A stretch of 64,000 bases of DNA, from positions 868,001-932,000 of the forward strand of contig CAWCVL010000007.1 in the NCBI GenBank assembly GCA_963798985.1, given 5' to 3'. A program made the translations under genes and the position numbers. Shown here one piece after another: positions 16,611 to 26,472 of the stretch (position 1 is the stretch's first letter; every line of letters starts with the position of its first letter). The notes under the pieces are model-generated. The model ran no database searches. It worked only from the letters and a program-made list of their open reading frames with translations, and was not told where the DNA came from. Source of the DNA: JACCTU01 sp963798985. Lineage in GTDB: Bacteria; Actinomycetota; Thermoleophilia; Gaiellales; Gaiellaceae.

Positions 16611-17965
16611 CTAGACCTCCGTCGACACGTAGACGTTCTTGACCTCGGAGTACCCCTCGAGCGCCTGCATCCCGAGCTCCCGGCCGAAGCCCGACTGCTT
16701 GAAGCCGCCGAACGGCGTCGAGTGGCGAACCGACGAGTTCGAGTTGACGGACAGGACACCCGTCTCGAGCGCACGGGCGACCCGCAAGCGCACGCGCGCC
16801 GTCGCGCGTCCAGATCGAGCCCGACAAGCCGTACGGCGTGTCGTTCGCTATCCGAACGGCATCGGCCTCGTCGTCGAACGGGATCACCGCCGCAACCGGG
16901 CCGAAGACCTCCTCGCGCGCGACGCGGTCCTCGTTCGTCGCTTCGACCAGCGTCGCCGGATACCAGTAGCCAGGCCCTTCGGGCACGTCGCCCCGGAAGA
17001 GGACGTCACCGTCCACGAACGACGCCACGGTCTCACGATGCTGCGCGGAGATCAGCGGCCCCATCTCCGTGGCCTCGTCTGCGGGGTCTCCGACCTTCAC
17101 CCCGCGCGTCGCGGTGACGAGGGAGTCCACGAACCGGTCGTAGACCGACCTCTGGACGAGCACCCTCGAACGCGCGCAGCAGTCCTGGCCGGCGTTGTCG
17201 AAGACCGCGTACGGCGCGGCGGCCGCGGCCTTCTCCAGGTCGGCGTCCTCGAAGACGACGTTCGCCGACTTGCCGCCGAGCTCGAGCGTGACGCGCTTGA
17301 TCGTGCCCGCTGCACCCTGCATGACACCGCGCCCGACCTCGGTCGAGCCCGTGAAGCCGATCTTCGCGACGTCCGGGTGCTCGACGAGGCGCGCGCCGAC
17401 GATCGAGCCCTTGCCGACGAGGACGTTCAGCACGCCCTCCGGGATCCCCGCCTCGAGCGCGAGCTCGGCGAGCCGGAGCGCCGAGAGCGGCGTCAGCTCG
17501 GCCGGCTTCAGCACGACCGTGTTCCCGCACGCAAGCGCGGGCCCGAGCTTCCACGATGCGATGTTGAGCGGGAAGTTCCACGGCACGATCAAGCCGACGA
17601 CGCCGAGCGGCTCGCGGAAGGTCAGGTCGACTCCTCCCGCGACGGGAATCGTCTCGCCGTAGTGCTTGTCGACCGCGCCCGCGTAGAAGTGGAAGACGTT
17701 CGCCACCATCTCGACCTCGCCGCGCGCCCCGGCGATCGGCTTGCCGACGTTGCGCGACTCGATCTCGCGCGAGCTCCTCCGTGTGCTCCTCGACGAGCAT
17801 GGCCAGCCTGCGAAGCAGTCGAGCGCGGTCGTTCGGTGCCACGGCCCGCCACGCCGGGTACGCGGCCTTCGCGCGCGCGACGGCGGCGTCGGTCTCCTCC
17901 ACGCCCGCCTGCGGGAGCTCGGCGATCGACTCCTCCGTCGCCGGGTTCACCACGGTCAGCGTCAC
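16611..17965 (-). CDS. NAD(P)-dependent aldehyde dehydrogenase (two frame breaks)
   Basis: Oxidises an aldehyde to the acid; here probably the aldehyde from amine oxidation. GTG 17965 overlaps the preceding amidotransferase stop. Parts in order: TVVNPATEESIAELPQ, PWNFPLNIASWKLGPALACGN, FTGSTEVGRGVM, general-base Glu in LELGGKSAN, catalytic Cys in NAGQDCCARSRV, EEVFGPVAAVIPF, and TPFGGFKQSGFGRELG. The frame is restored by removing one base at 17764 (ELARIESRNVGKP) and one at 16786-16787 (GARALRVARALETG), giving about 450 residues. Confidence 0.92.
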
Positions 17966-18688
17966 GTGCGCGCCGCCGACTTGTCCTCCCGGTACGCGCG
18001 CGACTGCTCGACGAGCGCCTCGAAGAGCGCGCGGTCCTCGCCGGCTTCGGGATGCCACAGCACGCCGACCGCGAAGCGCTTGTCGGGATCCTCGAGCGCC
18101 TCGACCGTCCCGTCGTCGGCCCAGGCGACCTCGCGGAGCCCCTCGCCGATCCGCCCGTAGCCCTGGTGGTGGTGCGACTTGACCGGCGCGCGGTCGCCGA
18201 GCAGGCCGCCGAGCTTCGACTCGGCCTCGACCTTCACGTCGTGGTCGGCGAACACGCCCGGCGTGTGCTTGTGCCGCTCGTCGCCGATCACCTCCGGGCA
18301 GGTGCTGCACGAGATCGCCGCCGCGCGCGACGTTCAGCACCTGCGAGCCGCGGCACACGGCGAGCACCGGCATGTCGCGCGCGAGCGCGGCACCGAGGAG
18401 CGCGAGCTCGCCCCGGTCTCGCTCGGGGCGCGTGCCGGTCGTCTCCGGGTGCGGCTCCTGTTCGTACGTCGCGGGGTCGAGATCGCTGCCGCCCGAGAGG
18501 AGCAGCCCGTCGAGCGCGTCGAGCGTCTCCTCGATCGCCTCGGTGCTCGGCGGCACGAGCAGCGCGCGACCGCCCGCACGCTCGATCGCCTGCACGTACA
18601 TGTAGGGGATCAGCGCGGACGGAAGCTCCCACGCACCCCACTGCGCGGGCTCGACGTACGTCGTGATGCCGATCAGTGGACTAGCCAC
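17962..18688 (-). CDS. class I glutamine amidotransferase-like hydrolase (PuuD-like, peptidase C26; one frame break)
   Basis: PuuD hydrolyses gamma-glutamyl-GABA in the gamma-glutamylated putrescine route. After removing one G from GGG at 18296-18298 the protein is about 241 residues: LIGITTYVEPAQWGAWELP, LLLSGGSDLDPATY, nucleophile Cys in VLAVCRGSQVLNVARGGDLVQHLPE, SHHHQGYGRIGEGL, and catalytic His-Glu in GVLWHPEAGED. GTG 18688 overlaps the stop of the glutamine-synthetase-like gene; its stop overlaps the aldehyde dehydrogenase start. This PuuA-PuuD-PuuC-like order supports the assignment; substrate is inferred. Confidence 0.88.
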
Positions 18689-20011
18689 GCTCGAACAGTC
18701 GCTCGCGCTCGTAGGACGTCACGACCTGGTCGAACAGCCGCTGCTCGGTGCGCGCGTAGTTGAGGTAGTGGTCGACGACGTCGTCGCCGAACGCGCCGCG
18801 CGCGAACGAGCCTTCCTCGAGCGCGGCGATCGCCTCGCGCAGCGTGTGCGGGAAGCGCTCGGCGTCGGACTCGTAGGCGTTCCCCTCGAGCTTCGCCGGC
18901 GGCTCGAGCCCGCGCTCGACGCCGTCGAGACCCGAGGCGATCAGCGCGGCGAACGCGAGGTACGGGTTCACGTCGCCGCCGGGGATGCGCGTCTCGACGC
19001 GCCGCGTCCGCCCATGGCCGACGACGCGGAAGCCGCACGTTCGGTTGTCCTCGCCCCACGCGAGCGTCGTCGGCGCCCACGAGCCGGCCGCGTAGCGCTT
19101 GTACGAGTTCACGTTCGGCGCGAGGAAGATCGCGAGCTCCTTCGCGTGCGCGATCCAGCCCGCGAGCCACGAGCCGAAGACGGCTTCGTCGGTGAACGCC
19201 GGCTCGTCGCCGCGCCAGAGCGAGCCGTGGATGTGGCAGGAGCTGCCGATCCAGCTGTGGTCGGGCTTCGCCATGAACGTGATCGACATCCCGTTCAGGT
19301 GCGCGAGCTCCTTCGCGCCGTTCTTGTAGATCACGTGGTTGTCGGCCATCGTGACCGCGTCGGCGAAGCGGAAGTTGATCTCCTGCTGCCCCGGCCACGC
19401 TTCACCCTTCGAGTTCTCGACCTTGATCCCGGCGGCCTGCATCCCGTTGCGGATCTGGCGGATGAACGGCTCGTCGTAGGTCGTCGCGAGCACGTGGTAG
19501 TCGAGGATGTACGGGACCGACGGCGTCAGGTCGCGGTAGTTCTTCGTCGTGCGCCTCGGCGTAGGTGTCCTTGAGCAAGTAGAACTCGAGCTCGCTGCCG
19601 AACATCGGCTCGTACCCCGCGGCGCGCGCGCGCTCGACCTGCTCGTTCAGCACCTGGCGCGGCGACGGGCGCACCGGCGTGCCGTCGTGCCAGAGCGACG
19701 TCGCCGAGCACGAGCGCGGTTCCCTCGAGCCACGGGATCCGCCGCAGCGACGCGAGGTCGGGTTGCACGCGGAAGTCGCCGTAGCCGCGCTCCCAGCTCG
19801 CGATCTCGTAGCCGGGGACCGGGTCCATCTCCATCTCGAGCGCGAGCAGGTAGTTGCAGCCCTCCATGCCGTGCTCGACGGAGTCCTCGAGGAAGAACTC
19901 GGCGTGCATGCGCTTGCCCATCAGGCGGCCCTGCATGTCGGTGAACGCGACGACGACCGTGTCGATCGCGCCCGACTCGACCTCCGCCCGCAGTTCGTCG
20001 AGGGAGATCAC
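18681..20011 (-). CDS. glutamine synthetase-like gamma-glutamyl-amine ligase (PuuA/GlnA-type; two frame breaks)
   Basis: Family members ligate glutamate to ammonia or to an amine using ATP. N-terminus SLDELRAEVESGAIDTVVVAFTDMQGRLMGKR, then FGSELEFYLLKDTYAEAH, EAWPGQQEINFRF, MSITFMAKPDHSWIGSSCHIH, PNVNSYKRYAAGSWAPT and RVETRIPGGDVNPYLAFAALIASG. Removing one base at 19696 (GDVLWHDGTPVRPSPRQ) and one at 19545 (HDKNYRDLTPS) gives about 442 residues. The neighbouring PuuD-like hydrolase and aldehyde dehydrogenase argue for an amine substrate (polyamine, ethanolamine or similar) rather than ammonia. Confidence 0.88.
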
Positions 20012-20044
20012 GCAGACGACATTAGTCGCCGGATCAAGTCGCGA

Positions 20045-20638
20045 TCAACACGACGCCGCCAGGAGGTCGGCGCCGGCGAGCCGTTCGGCGGAGAACGTGC
20101 GGGTCAGGGCGGCGCAGCGCAGGCCGGCAGCCTTCGCTGCCGCGACCCCGGGCGGCGAGTCCTCGATCGCGGCCGCGTCTTCCGGCCGGACGCCGAGCAG
20201 CTCCAGGGCCCGGAGGTAGCCGTCGGGTTCGGGCTTGCCTCGGGGGACGTCCTCCATCGAGACGATCGCGTTCACGGCGTCGCGGAGCCCCGCGGCGGCG
20301 AGCACCGGCTCGATCTCGGCGCGCGCCGCCCCGGAGACGACGGCGACGGGGCCGTGTTCGGCCGCGAGGAGCACGGCGCGCCTCGTCTCGTCGTCGATGG
20401 TCGAGCCGTCTGACGCCCGCTCGCGGTAGCGCGCGATCTTCCGGTCGACGATCGCGGGGTCGGCGCGCCCGAGCCAGGCGATCACGATCTCGGGGTCTGA
20501 GAGGCCGGCGAGCCGGTCGAAGTACTCCTCCTCGCCGAGGGGCTTCCCCGCGTCGGCGAACAGCTCCTGGAAGATCGCGCAGAGCAGCGGCTCGTCGTCC
20601 GAGATCGTCCCGTTGAAGTCGAACAGCACCGAGGTCAC
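20045..20638 (-). CDS. HAD-superfamily phosphatase/phosphatase-like hydrolase
   Basis: 197 residues from ATG/GTG-type start at 20638, first gene of the minus-strand amine island. Motif I reads VLFDFNGTISDDE (FNGT in place of the usual DGT), so the second catalytic Asp is replaced by Asn. Motif II VVSGAARAE, motif III RGKPEPDGY and motif IV AIEDSPPGVAAAKAAG are present, as in beta-phosphoglucomutase-like HADs. The Asn may lower or redirect phosphatase activity. Only 27 bp separate it from the divergent kinase gene; a kinase-phosphatase pair on one phospho-amino-alcohol is a possibility. Confidence 0.82.
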   Translation of the reverse strand: MTSVLFDFNGTISDDEPLLCAIFQELFADAGKPLGEEEYFDRLAGLSDPEIVIAWLGRADPAIVDRKIARYRERASDGSTIDDETRRAVLLAAEHGPVAVVSGAARAEIEPVLAAAGLRDAVNAIVSMEDVPRGKPEPDGYLRALELLGVRPEDAAAIEDSPPGVAAAKAAGLRCAALTRTFSAERLAGADLLAASC

Positions 20639-20665
20639 GTCGGCCGCAGTCTAGGATCGCGCGAC

Positions 20666-21541
20666 GTGGAGCCGGAGCGGATCGCCGAGCGGGTCTGGCC
20701 GGGCGGCATCCGGTCGCTCGAGCCGCTCGGCGGTGGGATCACGAACCGCAACTTCAAGGTGACCCTCCTCGACGGTGCCCACGTCGTGCTGCGGATCGGC
20801 GGCAAGGACACCGAGCTGCTCGGCATCGACCGCGACAACGAGCACGCTGCGACGCTTGCCGCGGCCGAGGCGGGCCTCGCGCCCGAGGTGGTCGCCTTCG
20901 TCGAGCCGGAGGGCTACCTCGTGACGCGCTTCGTCGACGGCCGCTCGGTCCCCGTCGAGGACGTGCGCAGGCCCAGCGCCCTTCGGGAGATTGCAGGCGC
21001 GCTGCGACGCTTCCACGACGGGCCTGCGATTCCGGGCCGGTTCGACTCGTTCCGCGTCGTCGAGGCGTACTGCGCGACCGCTACGACTCACGGTGTCGCC
21101 GTGCCGAACGGCTACACGACGGCGAAGGAGGTCGCCGACCGAATCGAGCAAGCGCGGGGCATGCAGCCGCCGGCGCCGTGCCACAACGATCTCCTCAACG
21201 CGAACTTCATCACCGACGGCGAGCGCATCTGGATCGTCGACTGGGAGTACGCGGGGATGGGCGACCGCTTCTTCGACCTCGCGAACTTCTCGGTCAACCA
21301 CGAGCTTTCCGCCGACGGGAACGAGGAGCTCCTGCGCATGTACTTCGGGGAGCTGCTGGAAGACGACCTTCGCTCGCTCGTCTTGATGCGGTTCATGTCC
21401 GACTTCCGCGAGGCGATGTGGGGCGTCGTCCAGCAGGGGATCTCCGAGCTCGAGTTCGACTTCGCCGGCTACGCCGCGACGCACTTCGAGCGCTTGCGCG
21501 CCACCGCGGACGACCCTGAGTTCCGAGAGGCGCTCGGGTGA
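20666..21541 (+). CDS. choline/ethanolamine kinase-like (LicA) phosphotransferase
   Basis: 291 residues from GTG 20666. Protein-kinase-like fold phosphotransferase: LGGGITNRNFKVTL nucleotide loop, VVLRIGGKDTELLGIDRDNEHAA, Brenner motif HNDLLNANF (catalytic Asp) near 182-190 and metal-binding IVDWEYAGMGDRFFDLANFSV. This combination is typical of bacterial choline/ethanolamine or thiamine kinases. It overlaps the FAD/GcvT dehydrogenase (GTGA) and so belongs to the same methylated-amine unit; substrate not proven. Confidence 0.85.
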   Translation: MEPERIAERVWPGGIRSLEPLGGGITNRNFKVTLLDGAHVVLRIGGKDTELLGIDRDNEHAATLAAAEAGLAPEVVAFVEPEGYLVTRFVDGRSVPVEDVRRPSALREIAGALRRFHDGPAIPGRFDSFRVVEAYCATATTHGVAVPNGYTTAKEVADRIEQARGMQPPAPCHNDLLNANFITDGERIWIVDWEYAGMGDRFFDLANFSVNHELSADGNEELLRMYFGELLEDDLRSLVLMRFMSDFREAMWGVVQQGISELEFDFAGYAATHFERLRATADDPEFREALG

Positions 21542-23950
21542 GAGACCGCGCGCGCGTCGTCGTGATCGGCGGCGGCGTCGGCGGCTGCTCGATCGCGTAC
21601 TGGCTGACGAAGCTCGGGGAGCGCGACGTCGTCCTCGTCGAGCGCGCCGACCTGACGAGCGGCTCGACGTTCCACTCCGCCGGCCTCGTCGGGCAGCTGC
21701 GCGGCTCGCTGAGCCTGACGAAGATGATGATGAGCTCGGTCGACCTCTACCGCTCGTTGCAGGAAGAGGTGGGCCTCGAGACGGGCTGGCGCGAGGTCGG
21801 CTCGCTGCGGCTCGCGTCCTCGCAGGAGCGGATGGAAGAGCTCTCGCGCCAGTCCGGGTGGGCGAAGACCTTCGACCTCCCGCTCGACTTGATCTCGGCC
21901 GACGGAGGCCCAGCGGCTGTTCCCGCCGATGACGACCGAGGGCGTGCTCGGCGCCGCGTTCCTCCCCACCGACGGCTACATCGACCCGAGCCAGCTGACC
22001 TTCGCGCTCGCGGAAGGCGCCCGGCGCGGCGGAGCGGAGCTCAACACGGCCACGCGCGTCACCGCGATCGACGTCGAGCGCGGGCGCGTCACGCGCGTCC
22101 AGACCGACAAAGGCACGATCGAGGCCGAGGTCGTCGTCAACGCGGGCGGGATGTTCGCGAAGGAGCTCGGCGAGCTCGCGGGCGTCAACGTCCCGATCGT
22201 GCCGATGGCGCACGAGTACCTCGTCACGAAGCCGTCCGGCCTGCCGCTCGAGATGCCGACGATGCGCGACCCGTCGCTGCTCGTCTACTTCCGGCCGGAG
22301 TCCGGCGGGCTGATCATGGGCGGCTACGAGCGCGACCCCGCGCCGTGGTCGCTCGACGGGATCCCCGCCGACTTCAACGGCCGGCTGCTCGCCGAGGACT
22401 GGCCGCGCTTCGAGCCCCTCCTCGAGAACGCGATCAAGCGCGTGCCCGACCTCGCGGAGATGGAGTCCGTGCGCCTGATCAACGGCCCGGAGGCGTTCAC
22501 GCCCGACAACGAGTTCATCCTCGGCCCGACCGACGTGCGCGGGTTCTGGGTCGCGGCGGGCTTCTGCGCGCACGGCCTCGCCGGCGCGGGCGGGATGGGC
22601 AAGCTCGTCGCCGAGTGGATCCTCGACGGCGTGCCGAGCCTCGACGTCTGGGAGATGGACTCGCGCCGCTTCGGCACTGCGTACCGCACGCGCGAGTACA
22701 CGCTCGCGCGCACGATCGAGGTGTACTCGACGTACTACGACGTCAAGTACCCGGGGCACGAGCGCCAGGCGGGACGGCCGCTCCGCACCTCCCCCACCTA
22801 CCCGCGACTCGAGGAGCTCGGCGCCGCGTTCGGCGAGAAGTCCGGCTGGGAGCGCCCGAACTGGTTCGAGCCGAACGCGGCCCGCGGCGACGAGTCGCTG
22901 CGGCCGCGCGGCTGGGCCGGCCGGCTCTGGTCGCCCGCGATCGGCGCGGAGCACGTCGCGACGCGCGAGACCGCCGCGCTCTTCGACGAGACGAGCTTCG
23001 CGAAGATCGAGGTCTCCGGCGAGGGCGCGCCGGCCTTCCTCGAGCACCTCTGCGCCAACAAGGTCGCGCGCGACGTCGGTGCGATCACGTACACCTCGAT
23101 GCTGAACACGCGCGGCGGGATCGAGTGCGACTTCACGGTCACGCGGCTCGAGCCCGAGCGCTTCCGGATCGTCACCGGAACCGCGTTCGGCCTGCACGAC
23201 CTCTCGTGGATTCGCGAGCACGCGCCGGAGGACGGCTCGGTCGTGGTCGAGGACGTCACCTCGCGCTACGCCTGCCTCGGGATCTGGGGGCCGCTGGCGC
23301 GGGACATCCTCCAGCCGCTCTCGACCGCCGACCTCTCGAACGAGGCCTTCCGCTACATGCGCGCCCGCGAGATCGACGTCGGCCCCGTGCCGTGCCTCGC
23401 GCTGCGGGTCACCTACGTCGGCGAGCTCGGCTGGGAGCTGTACTGCCCGATGGAGTTCGGCCTGCGGCTGTGGGACACGATCTGGGAGGCGGGCCGCGAG
23501 CACGGCCTCGCCGCCGGCGGGTACAAGGCGATCGACTCCTGCCGGCTCGAGAAGGGCTACCGCGTCTGGGGCGCCGACATCACGCCGGACGACAACCCGT
23601 ACGAGGCCGGCCTCGACTTCGCGGTCAAGTTGGACAAGGGCGACTTCATCGGCCGCGAGGCGCTCGTCGACGCCAGACCCGAGCGCCGCCTCGCCTGCCT
23701 CGTCCTGGCCGACCCCCGCGCCGTTGCGCTCGGTTCCGAGCCGGTCCGGATCGACGGAGCGGCCGTCGGTCGCGTCACGAGCGGCGGGTACGGCTACACC
23801 GTCGGCCGGTCGATCGCCTACGCGTACGTGCCCGCAGGCAACGCGGAGCCCGGGCAGCCGGTCGAGGTCGAGATCTTCGGCGAGTGGGTGGCCGGCGAAG
23901 TCGCAGCGGAGCCGTTGTACGACCCGTCCGGGGAGCGCATCCGCTCGTAG
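21538..23950 (+). CDS. FAD-dependent dimethylglycine/sarcosine dehydrogenase-type protein with GcvT domains (one frame break)
   Basis: Oxidatively demethylates an N-methylated amine, passing the one-carbon unit to tetrahydrofolate bound by the GcvT-like part. Domains: FAD-binding Rossmann start VVVIGGGVGGCSIAYWL, flavin-linking-type SGSTFHSAG, DAO body to about residue 380, then GcvT aminomethyltransferase (VETRETAALFDETSFAKIEVSG-like start, GGIECDFTVTRL, LRVTYVGELGWELYCP) and C-terminal barrel (LEKGYRVWGADITPDDNPYEAGL). One extra G at 21904-21905 breaks the frame; repaired length about 803 residues, normal for the family. Confidence 0.9.
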
Positions 23951-23963
23951 ACGCGCTGTCCCA

Positions 23964-23993
23964 TTGACAGTCCGAGCCGCAGAGGGAGTAAAT
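23964..23993 (+). promoter_or_regulatory. sigma-70-type promoter for the APC permease
   Basis: A perfect -35 TTGACA at 23964-23969 and a -10-like GTAAAT at 23988-23993 are 18 bp apart in the 76-bp gap after the dehydrogenase. The permease can therefore be transcribed separately from the upstream genes. Confidence 0.55.
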
Positions 23994-24026
23994 AGCGCCT
24001 GTCACGACCCACCGAAGGGAGGCTGG

Positions 24027-25628
24027 ATGTCTAGCGCGCCAAGCGGGAGCGGCGATCGCGGCGTCTATCAAGACGACGAGCGGCTGCTCCACCGGCTCGG
24101 GTACGCGCAGCAACTGTTCAGGGCGATGGGCGGGTTCCAGAACTTCGCCATCTCCTTCACGATCATCTCGATCCTCGCCGGCTGCCTGACGTCGTACTGG
24201 GTGGCGTTCGAGCGCGGAGGACCCGTTGCGGTTACGTGGGGCTGGCTCCTCGTCGGCCTGATGAGCACGATCATCGCGCTCGCGATGGCCGAGATCGCCT
24301 CGGCGTACCCGACGGCGGGCGGACTCTACTACTGGGCCTCGAAGCTCGGCAGCCCCGGCTGGGGCTGGGCGACCGGCTGGTTCAACCTGATCGGGCAGGT
24401 CGCGGTGACTGCGTCGATCGGCTACGGCCTCGCGACGTTCGGAACGATCCTGCTCAACTTCTGGTTCGACTATCCGAACGAGAACTTCTGGATCTTCTTC
24501 CTCTACTGCGTGTTTCTCCTCGCTGCGGCGATCATCAACATGTTCGACGTCCGCCTCACGTCGATGCTGAACACGGTGTCGGCGTACTGGCACATGGCGG
24601 GCGTCGCGGTGATCGTAATCGTGCTGATCGTCGTGCCCGATCGGCACCAGTCGTTGAGCTACGTGTTCACGGAGACGGTGAACAACTCGGGCTTCGGCGA
24701 CGGCGTGACCGGATTCTCGCACCTCATCTTCTGGTTCGTGTTCGGGCTCGGCCTGCTGATGGCGCAGTACACGATCACTGGGTTCGACGCGTCCGCGCAC
24801 CTGGCGGAGGAGACGAACAACGCGTCACGGATGGCGGCGGTCGGGATGTACATGTCGGTCGTCGCGTCCGTGATCTTCGGCTGGGTCCTGCTGCTCGCGG
24901 TCACCGCGGCGATCCCGAGCACCGAGGGGGCGCTCGAGAACATCGGCGTAGTCGTACCGTGGATCTGGGCCGAGTCGATGAGCCAGAACTGGTCGGAGGC
25001 GCTGCTCTTCATCTGCGTCGTCGCGCAGTTCTTCTGCGTGACCGCATCGGTGACGTCGGCGTCGCGGATGATGTTCGCGTTCTCGCGCGACCGGGCCGTC
25101 CCGGGCCATCCGCTCTGGAGCAAGGTGGCCCGGAACCGTGTCCCGCGAAACGCGGTCTGGGCGATCGCCGTCCTCGCCGGGATCCTGATGATCCCCGCGA
25201 TCTGGAACTACCTCGTCGGCTACGCAGCCGGAACGGCGATCGCGGTGATCGGCCTCTACATCGCGTTCATCATCCCGGTGTACCTGCGGTTCCGCATGGG
25301 TGATCGCTTCGAGCCCGGCGCGTGGACGCTCGGGCGCAACTACAAGTGGATCGACGCGATTGCGATCGGCTGGGTCGCGCTGATCACGATCCTGTTCATC
25401 TTCCCGCTCTACAAGGCCGGCCTCCCGTGGGAGGACGACTTCAGCTGGGAACTGACGAACTACACGATCCTCTGGTTCGCGGCGATCGGGCTCGTGTTCG
25501 GCGGCTGGTGGATGGTCTCGGCCAGAAACTGGTTCAAGGGACCGGTGTCGCAGGGCACCGAGGAAGAGCTCGAGCGGATCGAGGCGCAGTACGAGCGCCC
25601 CGCGAGCACTCCGAGCGCAGGCTCCTGA
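24027..25628 (+). CDS. APC-superfamily amino acid/amine permease
   Basis: 533 residues from ATG 24027, eight bases after GAAGGGAGG. Twelve-helix transporter of the amino acid-polyamine-organocation superfamily, GabP/Uga4-like: MGGFQNFAISFTIISILAG in helix 1, AEIASAYPTAGGLYYWASKLG in helix 2-3, ITGFDASAHLAEETNNAS (the classical consensus region), and SRMMFAFSRDRAVPGHPLW. Likely importer of the amine or amino acid degraded by the adjacent island. A 13-bp stem terminator follows the stop. Confidence 0.92.
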   Translation: MSSAPSGSGDRGVYQDDERLLHRLGYAQQLFRAMGGFQNFAISFTIISILAGCLTSYWVAFERGGPVAVTWGWLLVGLMSTIIALAMAEIASAYPTAGGLYYWASKLGSPGWGWATGWFNLIGQVAVTASIGYGLATFGTILLNFWFDYPNENFWIFFLYCVFLLAAAIINMFDVRLTSMLNTVSAYWHMAGVAVIVIVLIVVPDRHQSLSYVFTETVNNSGFGDGVTGFSHLIFWFVFGLGLLMAQYTITGFDASAHLAEETNNASRMAAVGMYMSVVASVIFGWVLLLAVTAAIPSTEGALENIGVVVPWIWAESMSQNWSEALLFICVVAQFFCVTASVTSASRMMFAFSRDRAVPGHPLWSKVARNRVPRNAVWAIAVLAGILMIPAIWNYLVGYAAGTAIAVIGLYIAFIIPVYLRFRMGDRFEPGAWTLGRNYKWIDAIAIGWVALITILFIFPLYKAGLPWEDDFSWELTNYTILWFAAIGLVFGGWWMVSARNWFKGPVSQGTEEELERIEAQYERPASTPSAGS

Positions 25629-25635
25629 CGCAACG

Positions 25636-25665
25636 ACGGGCGCTGGCCCCACGGCCAGCGCCCGT
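25636..25665. terminator. bidirectional rho-independent-type terminator
   Basis: Perfect 13-bp inverted repeat (ACGGGCGCTGGCC and its complement) around a 4-base CCAC loop, lying between the convergent permease and RDD genes. It can serve both strands. Confidence 0.8.
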
Positions 25666-26048
25666 CACTTCTTCAGCACGAGCGTGCTCGACACGTAGTC
25701 GTGCAGCGTCTGGCGGCGCTTCGTCCAGAACGCCATCAGGTACCCGATCGCGAACGGCGTGAGCGCGCTGAAGTACATCGCGAAGTGTCGCACCGTCGCC
25801 CGGTTGAAGCTGATCGGCTCACCGCTGAGATCCGTGACGCGCAGCCCGAGGATCCGGCCGGAGAGGGTCCCCTGCAGCCGAGAGCTCTCGAGCCCGGCGA
25901 AGTAAAGCCAGATCGCGGTCAGCGCGATCACGAACCCAGCGAAGTAGCTCCTCCCGCCGACGATCAACCCGAGCGCGAGGATCACCGCCACGACAACGAG
26001 CTCGATCAACCAGCCGCCGAGGCGCTGCAGCCTGCTCGCGTAGCTCAT
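25665..26048 (-). CDS. RDD-family membrane protein
   Basis: 127 residues from ATG 26048. RDD pattern: SRLQRLGGWLIELVVVAVILALG at the start, second helix AGFVIALTAIWLYFAG, GTLSGRILGLRVTDLSGEPISFNRATVRH, third helix, and KRRQTLHDYVSSTLVLKK. Proposed roles of the family include small-solute or ion transport; none can be read here. Its start is 29 bp from the divergent gene at 26077. Confidence 0.85.
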   Translation of the reverse strand: MSYASRLQRLGGWLIELVVVAVILALGLIVGGRSYFAGFVIALTAIWLYFAGLESSRLQGTLSGRILGLRVTDLSGEPISFNRATVRHFAMYFSALTPFAIGYLMAFWTKRRQTLHDYVSSTLVLKK

Positions 26049-26076
26049 GCGGCGATTCTCCCGTAGCGTCCGGTCG

Positions 26077-26472
26077 ATGCGGGAGGCGTGGCTCGACCAG
26101 CTCGAGGAGCTGCTGACCGGCACCGACGAGGCGACCGCCGTCGTGACTGTCGCGTCGGTGGCCGGTCGCGAGCTCGAGCTCGACCCCGAAGAGGTGCGCG
26201 GGGCGGGACGAAGGGCGCTGCTCGTGCTGGCAGCAGGCGGCGATCCGTCGCGTGGGCTCGACCTCGAAGGCCCGGCGGTGATTGGGCTGGCGAGCGAGCT
26301 CGACGCACCGGAGCGGCGCGAGGCGCTCGAGGACGGGCTCTTCCGCTTACTCGAGGATGCGAAGGGCCTCCCGCACTTGAGCGAGGCCGTCCGCGGCCTC
26401 CTCGCGGCGCGCGACATCGCCTGGCGTGCCTACGCGTGCTCGCTCCTCGCCGAGGAGCTCGCGGCCGACTAG
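26077..26472 (+). CDS. hypothetical protein, 131 aa, acidic and leucine/glutamate rich
   Basis: ATG 26077. All-helical appearance (EELLTGTDEATAV, DAPERREALEDGLFRLLEDAKG, ARDIAWRAYACSLLAEEL), no signal peptide or membrane span, no motif recognised. It ends with TAG overlapping the stop of the convergent S9 peptidase (CTAG at 26469-26472). Confidence 0.55.
   Translation: MREAWLDQLEELLTGTDEATAVVTVASVAGRELELDPEEVRGAGRRALLVLAAGGDPSRGLDLEGPAVIGLASELDAPERREALEDGLFRLLEDAKGLPHLSEAVRGLLAARDIAWRAYACSLLAEELAAD

Noticed and set aside
20651..23503. 950-aa minus-strand ORF opposite the kinase/dehydrogenase genes
   Set aside because: Antisense shadow of two well-defined plus-strand genes.
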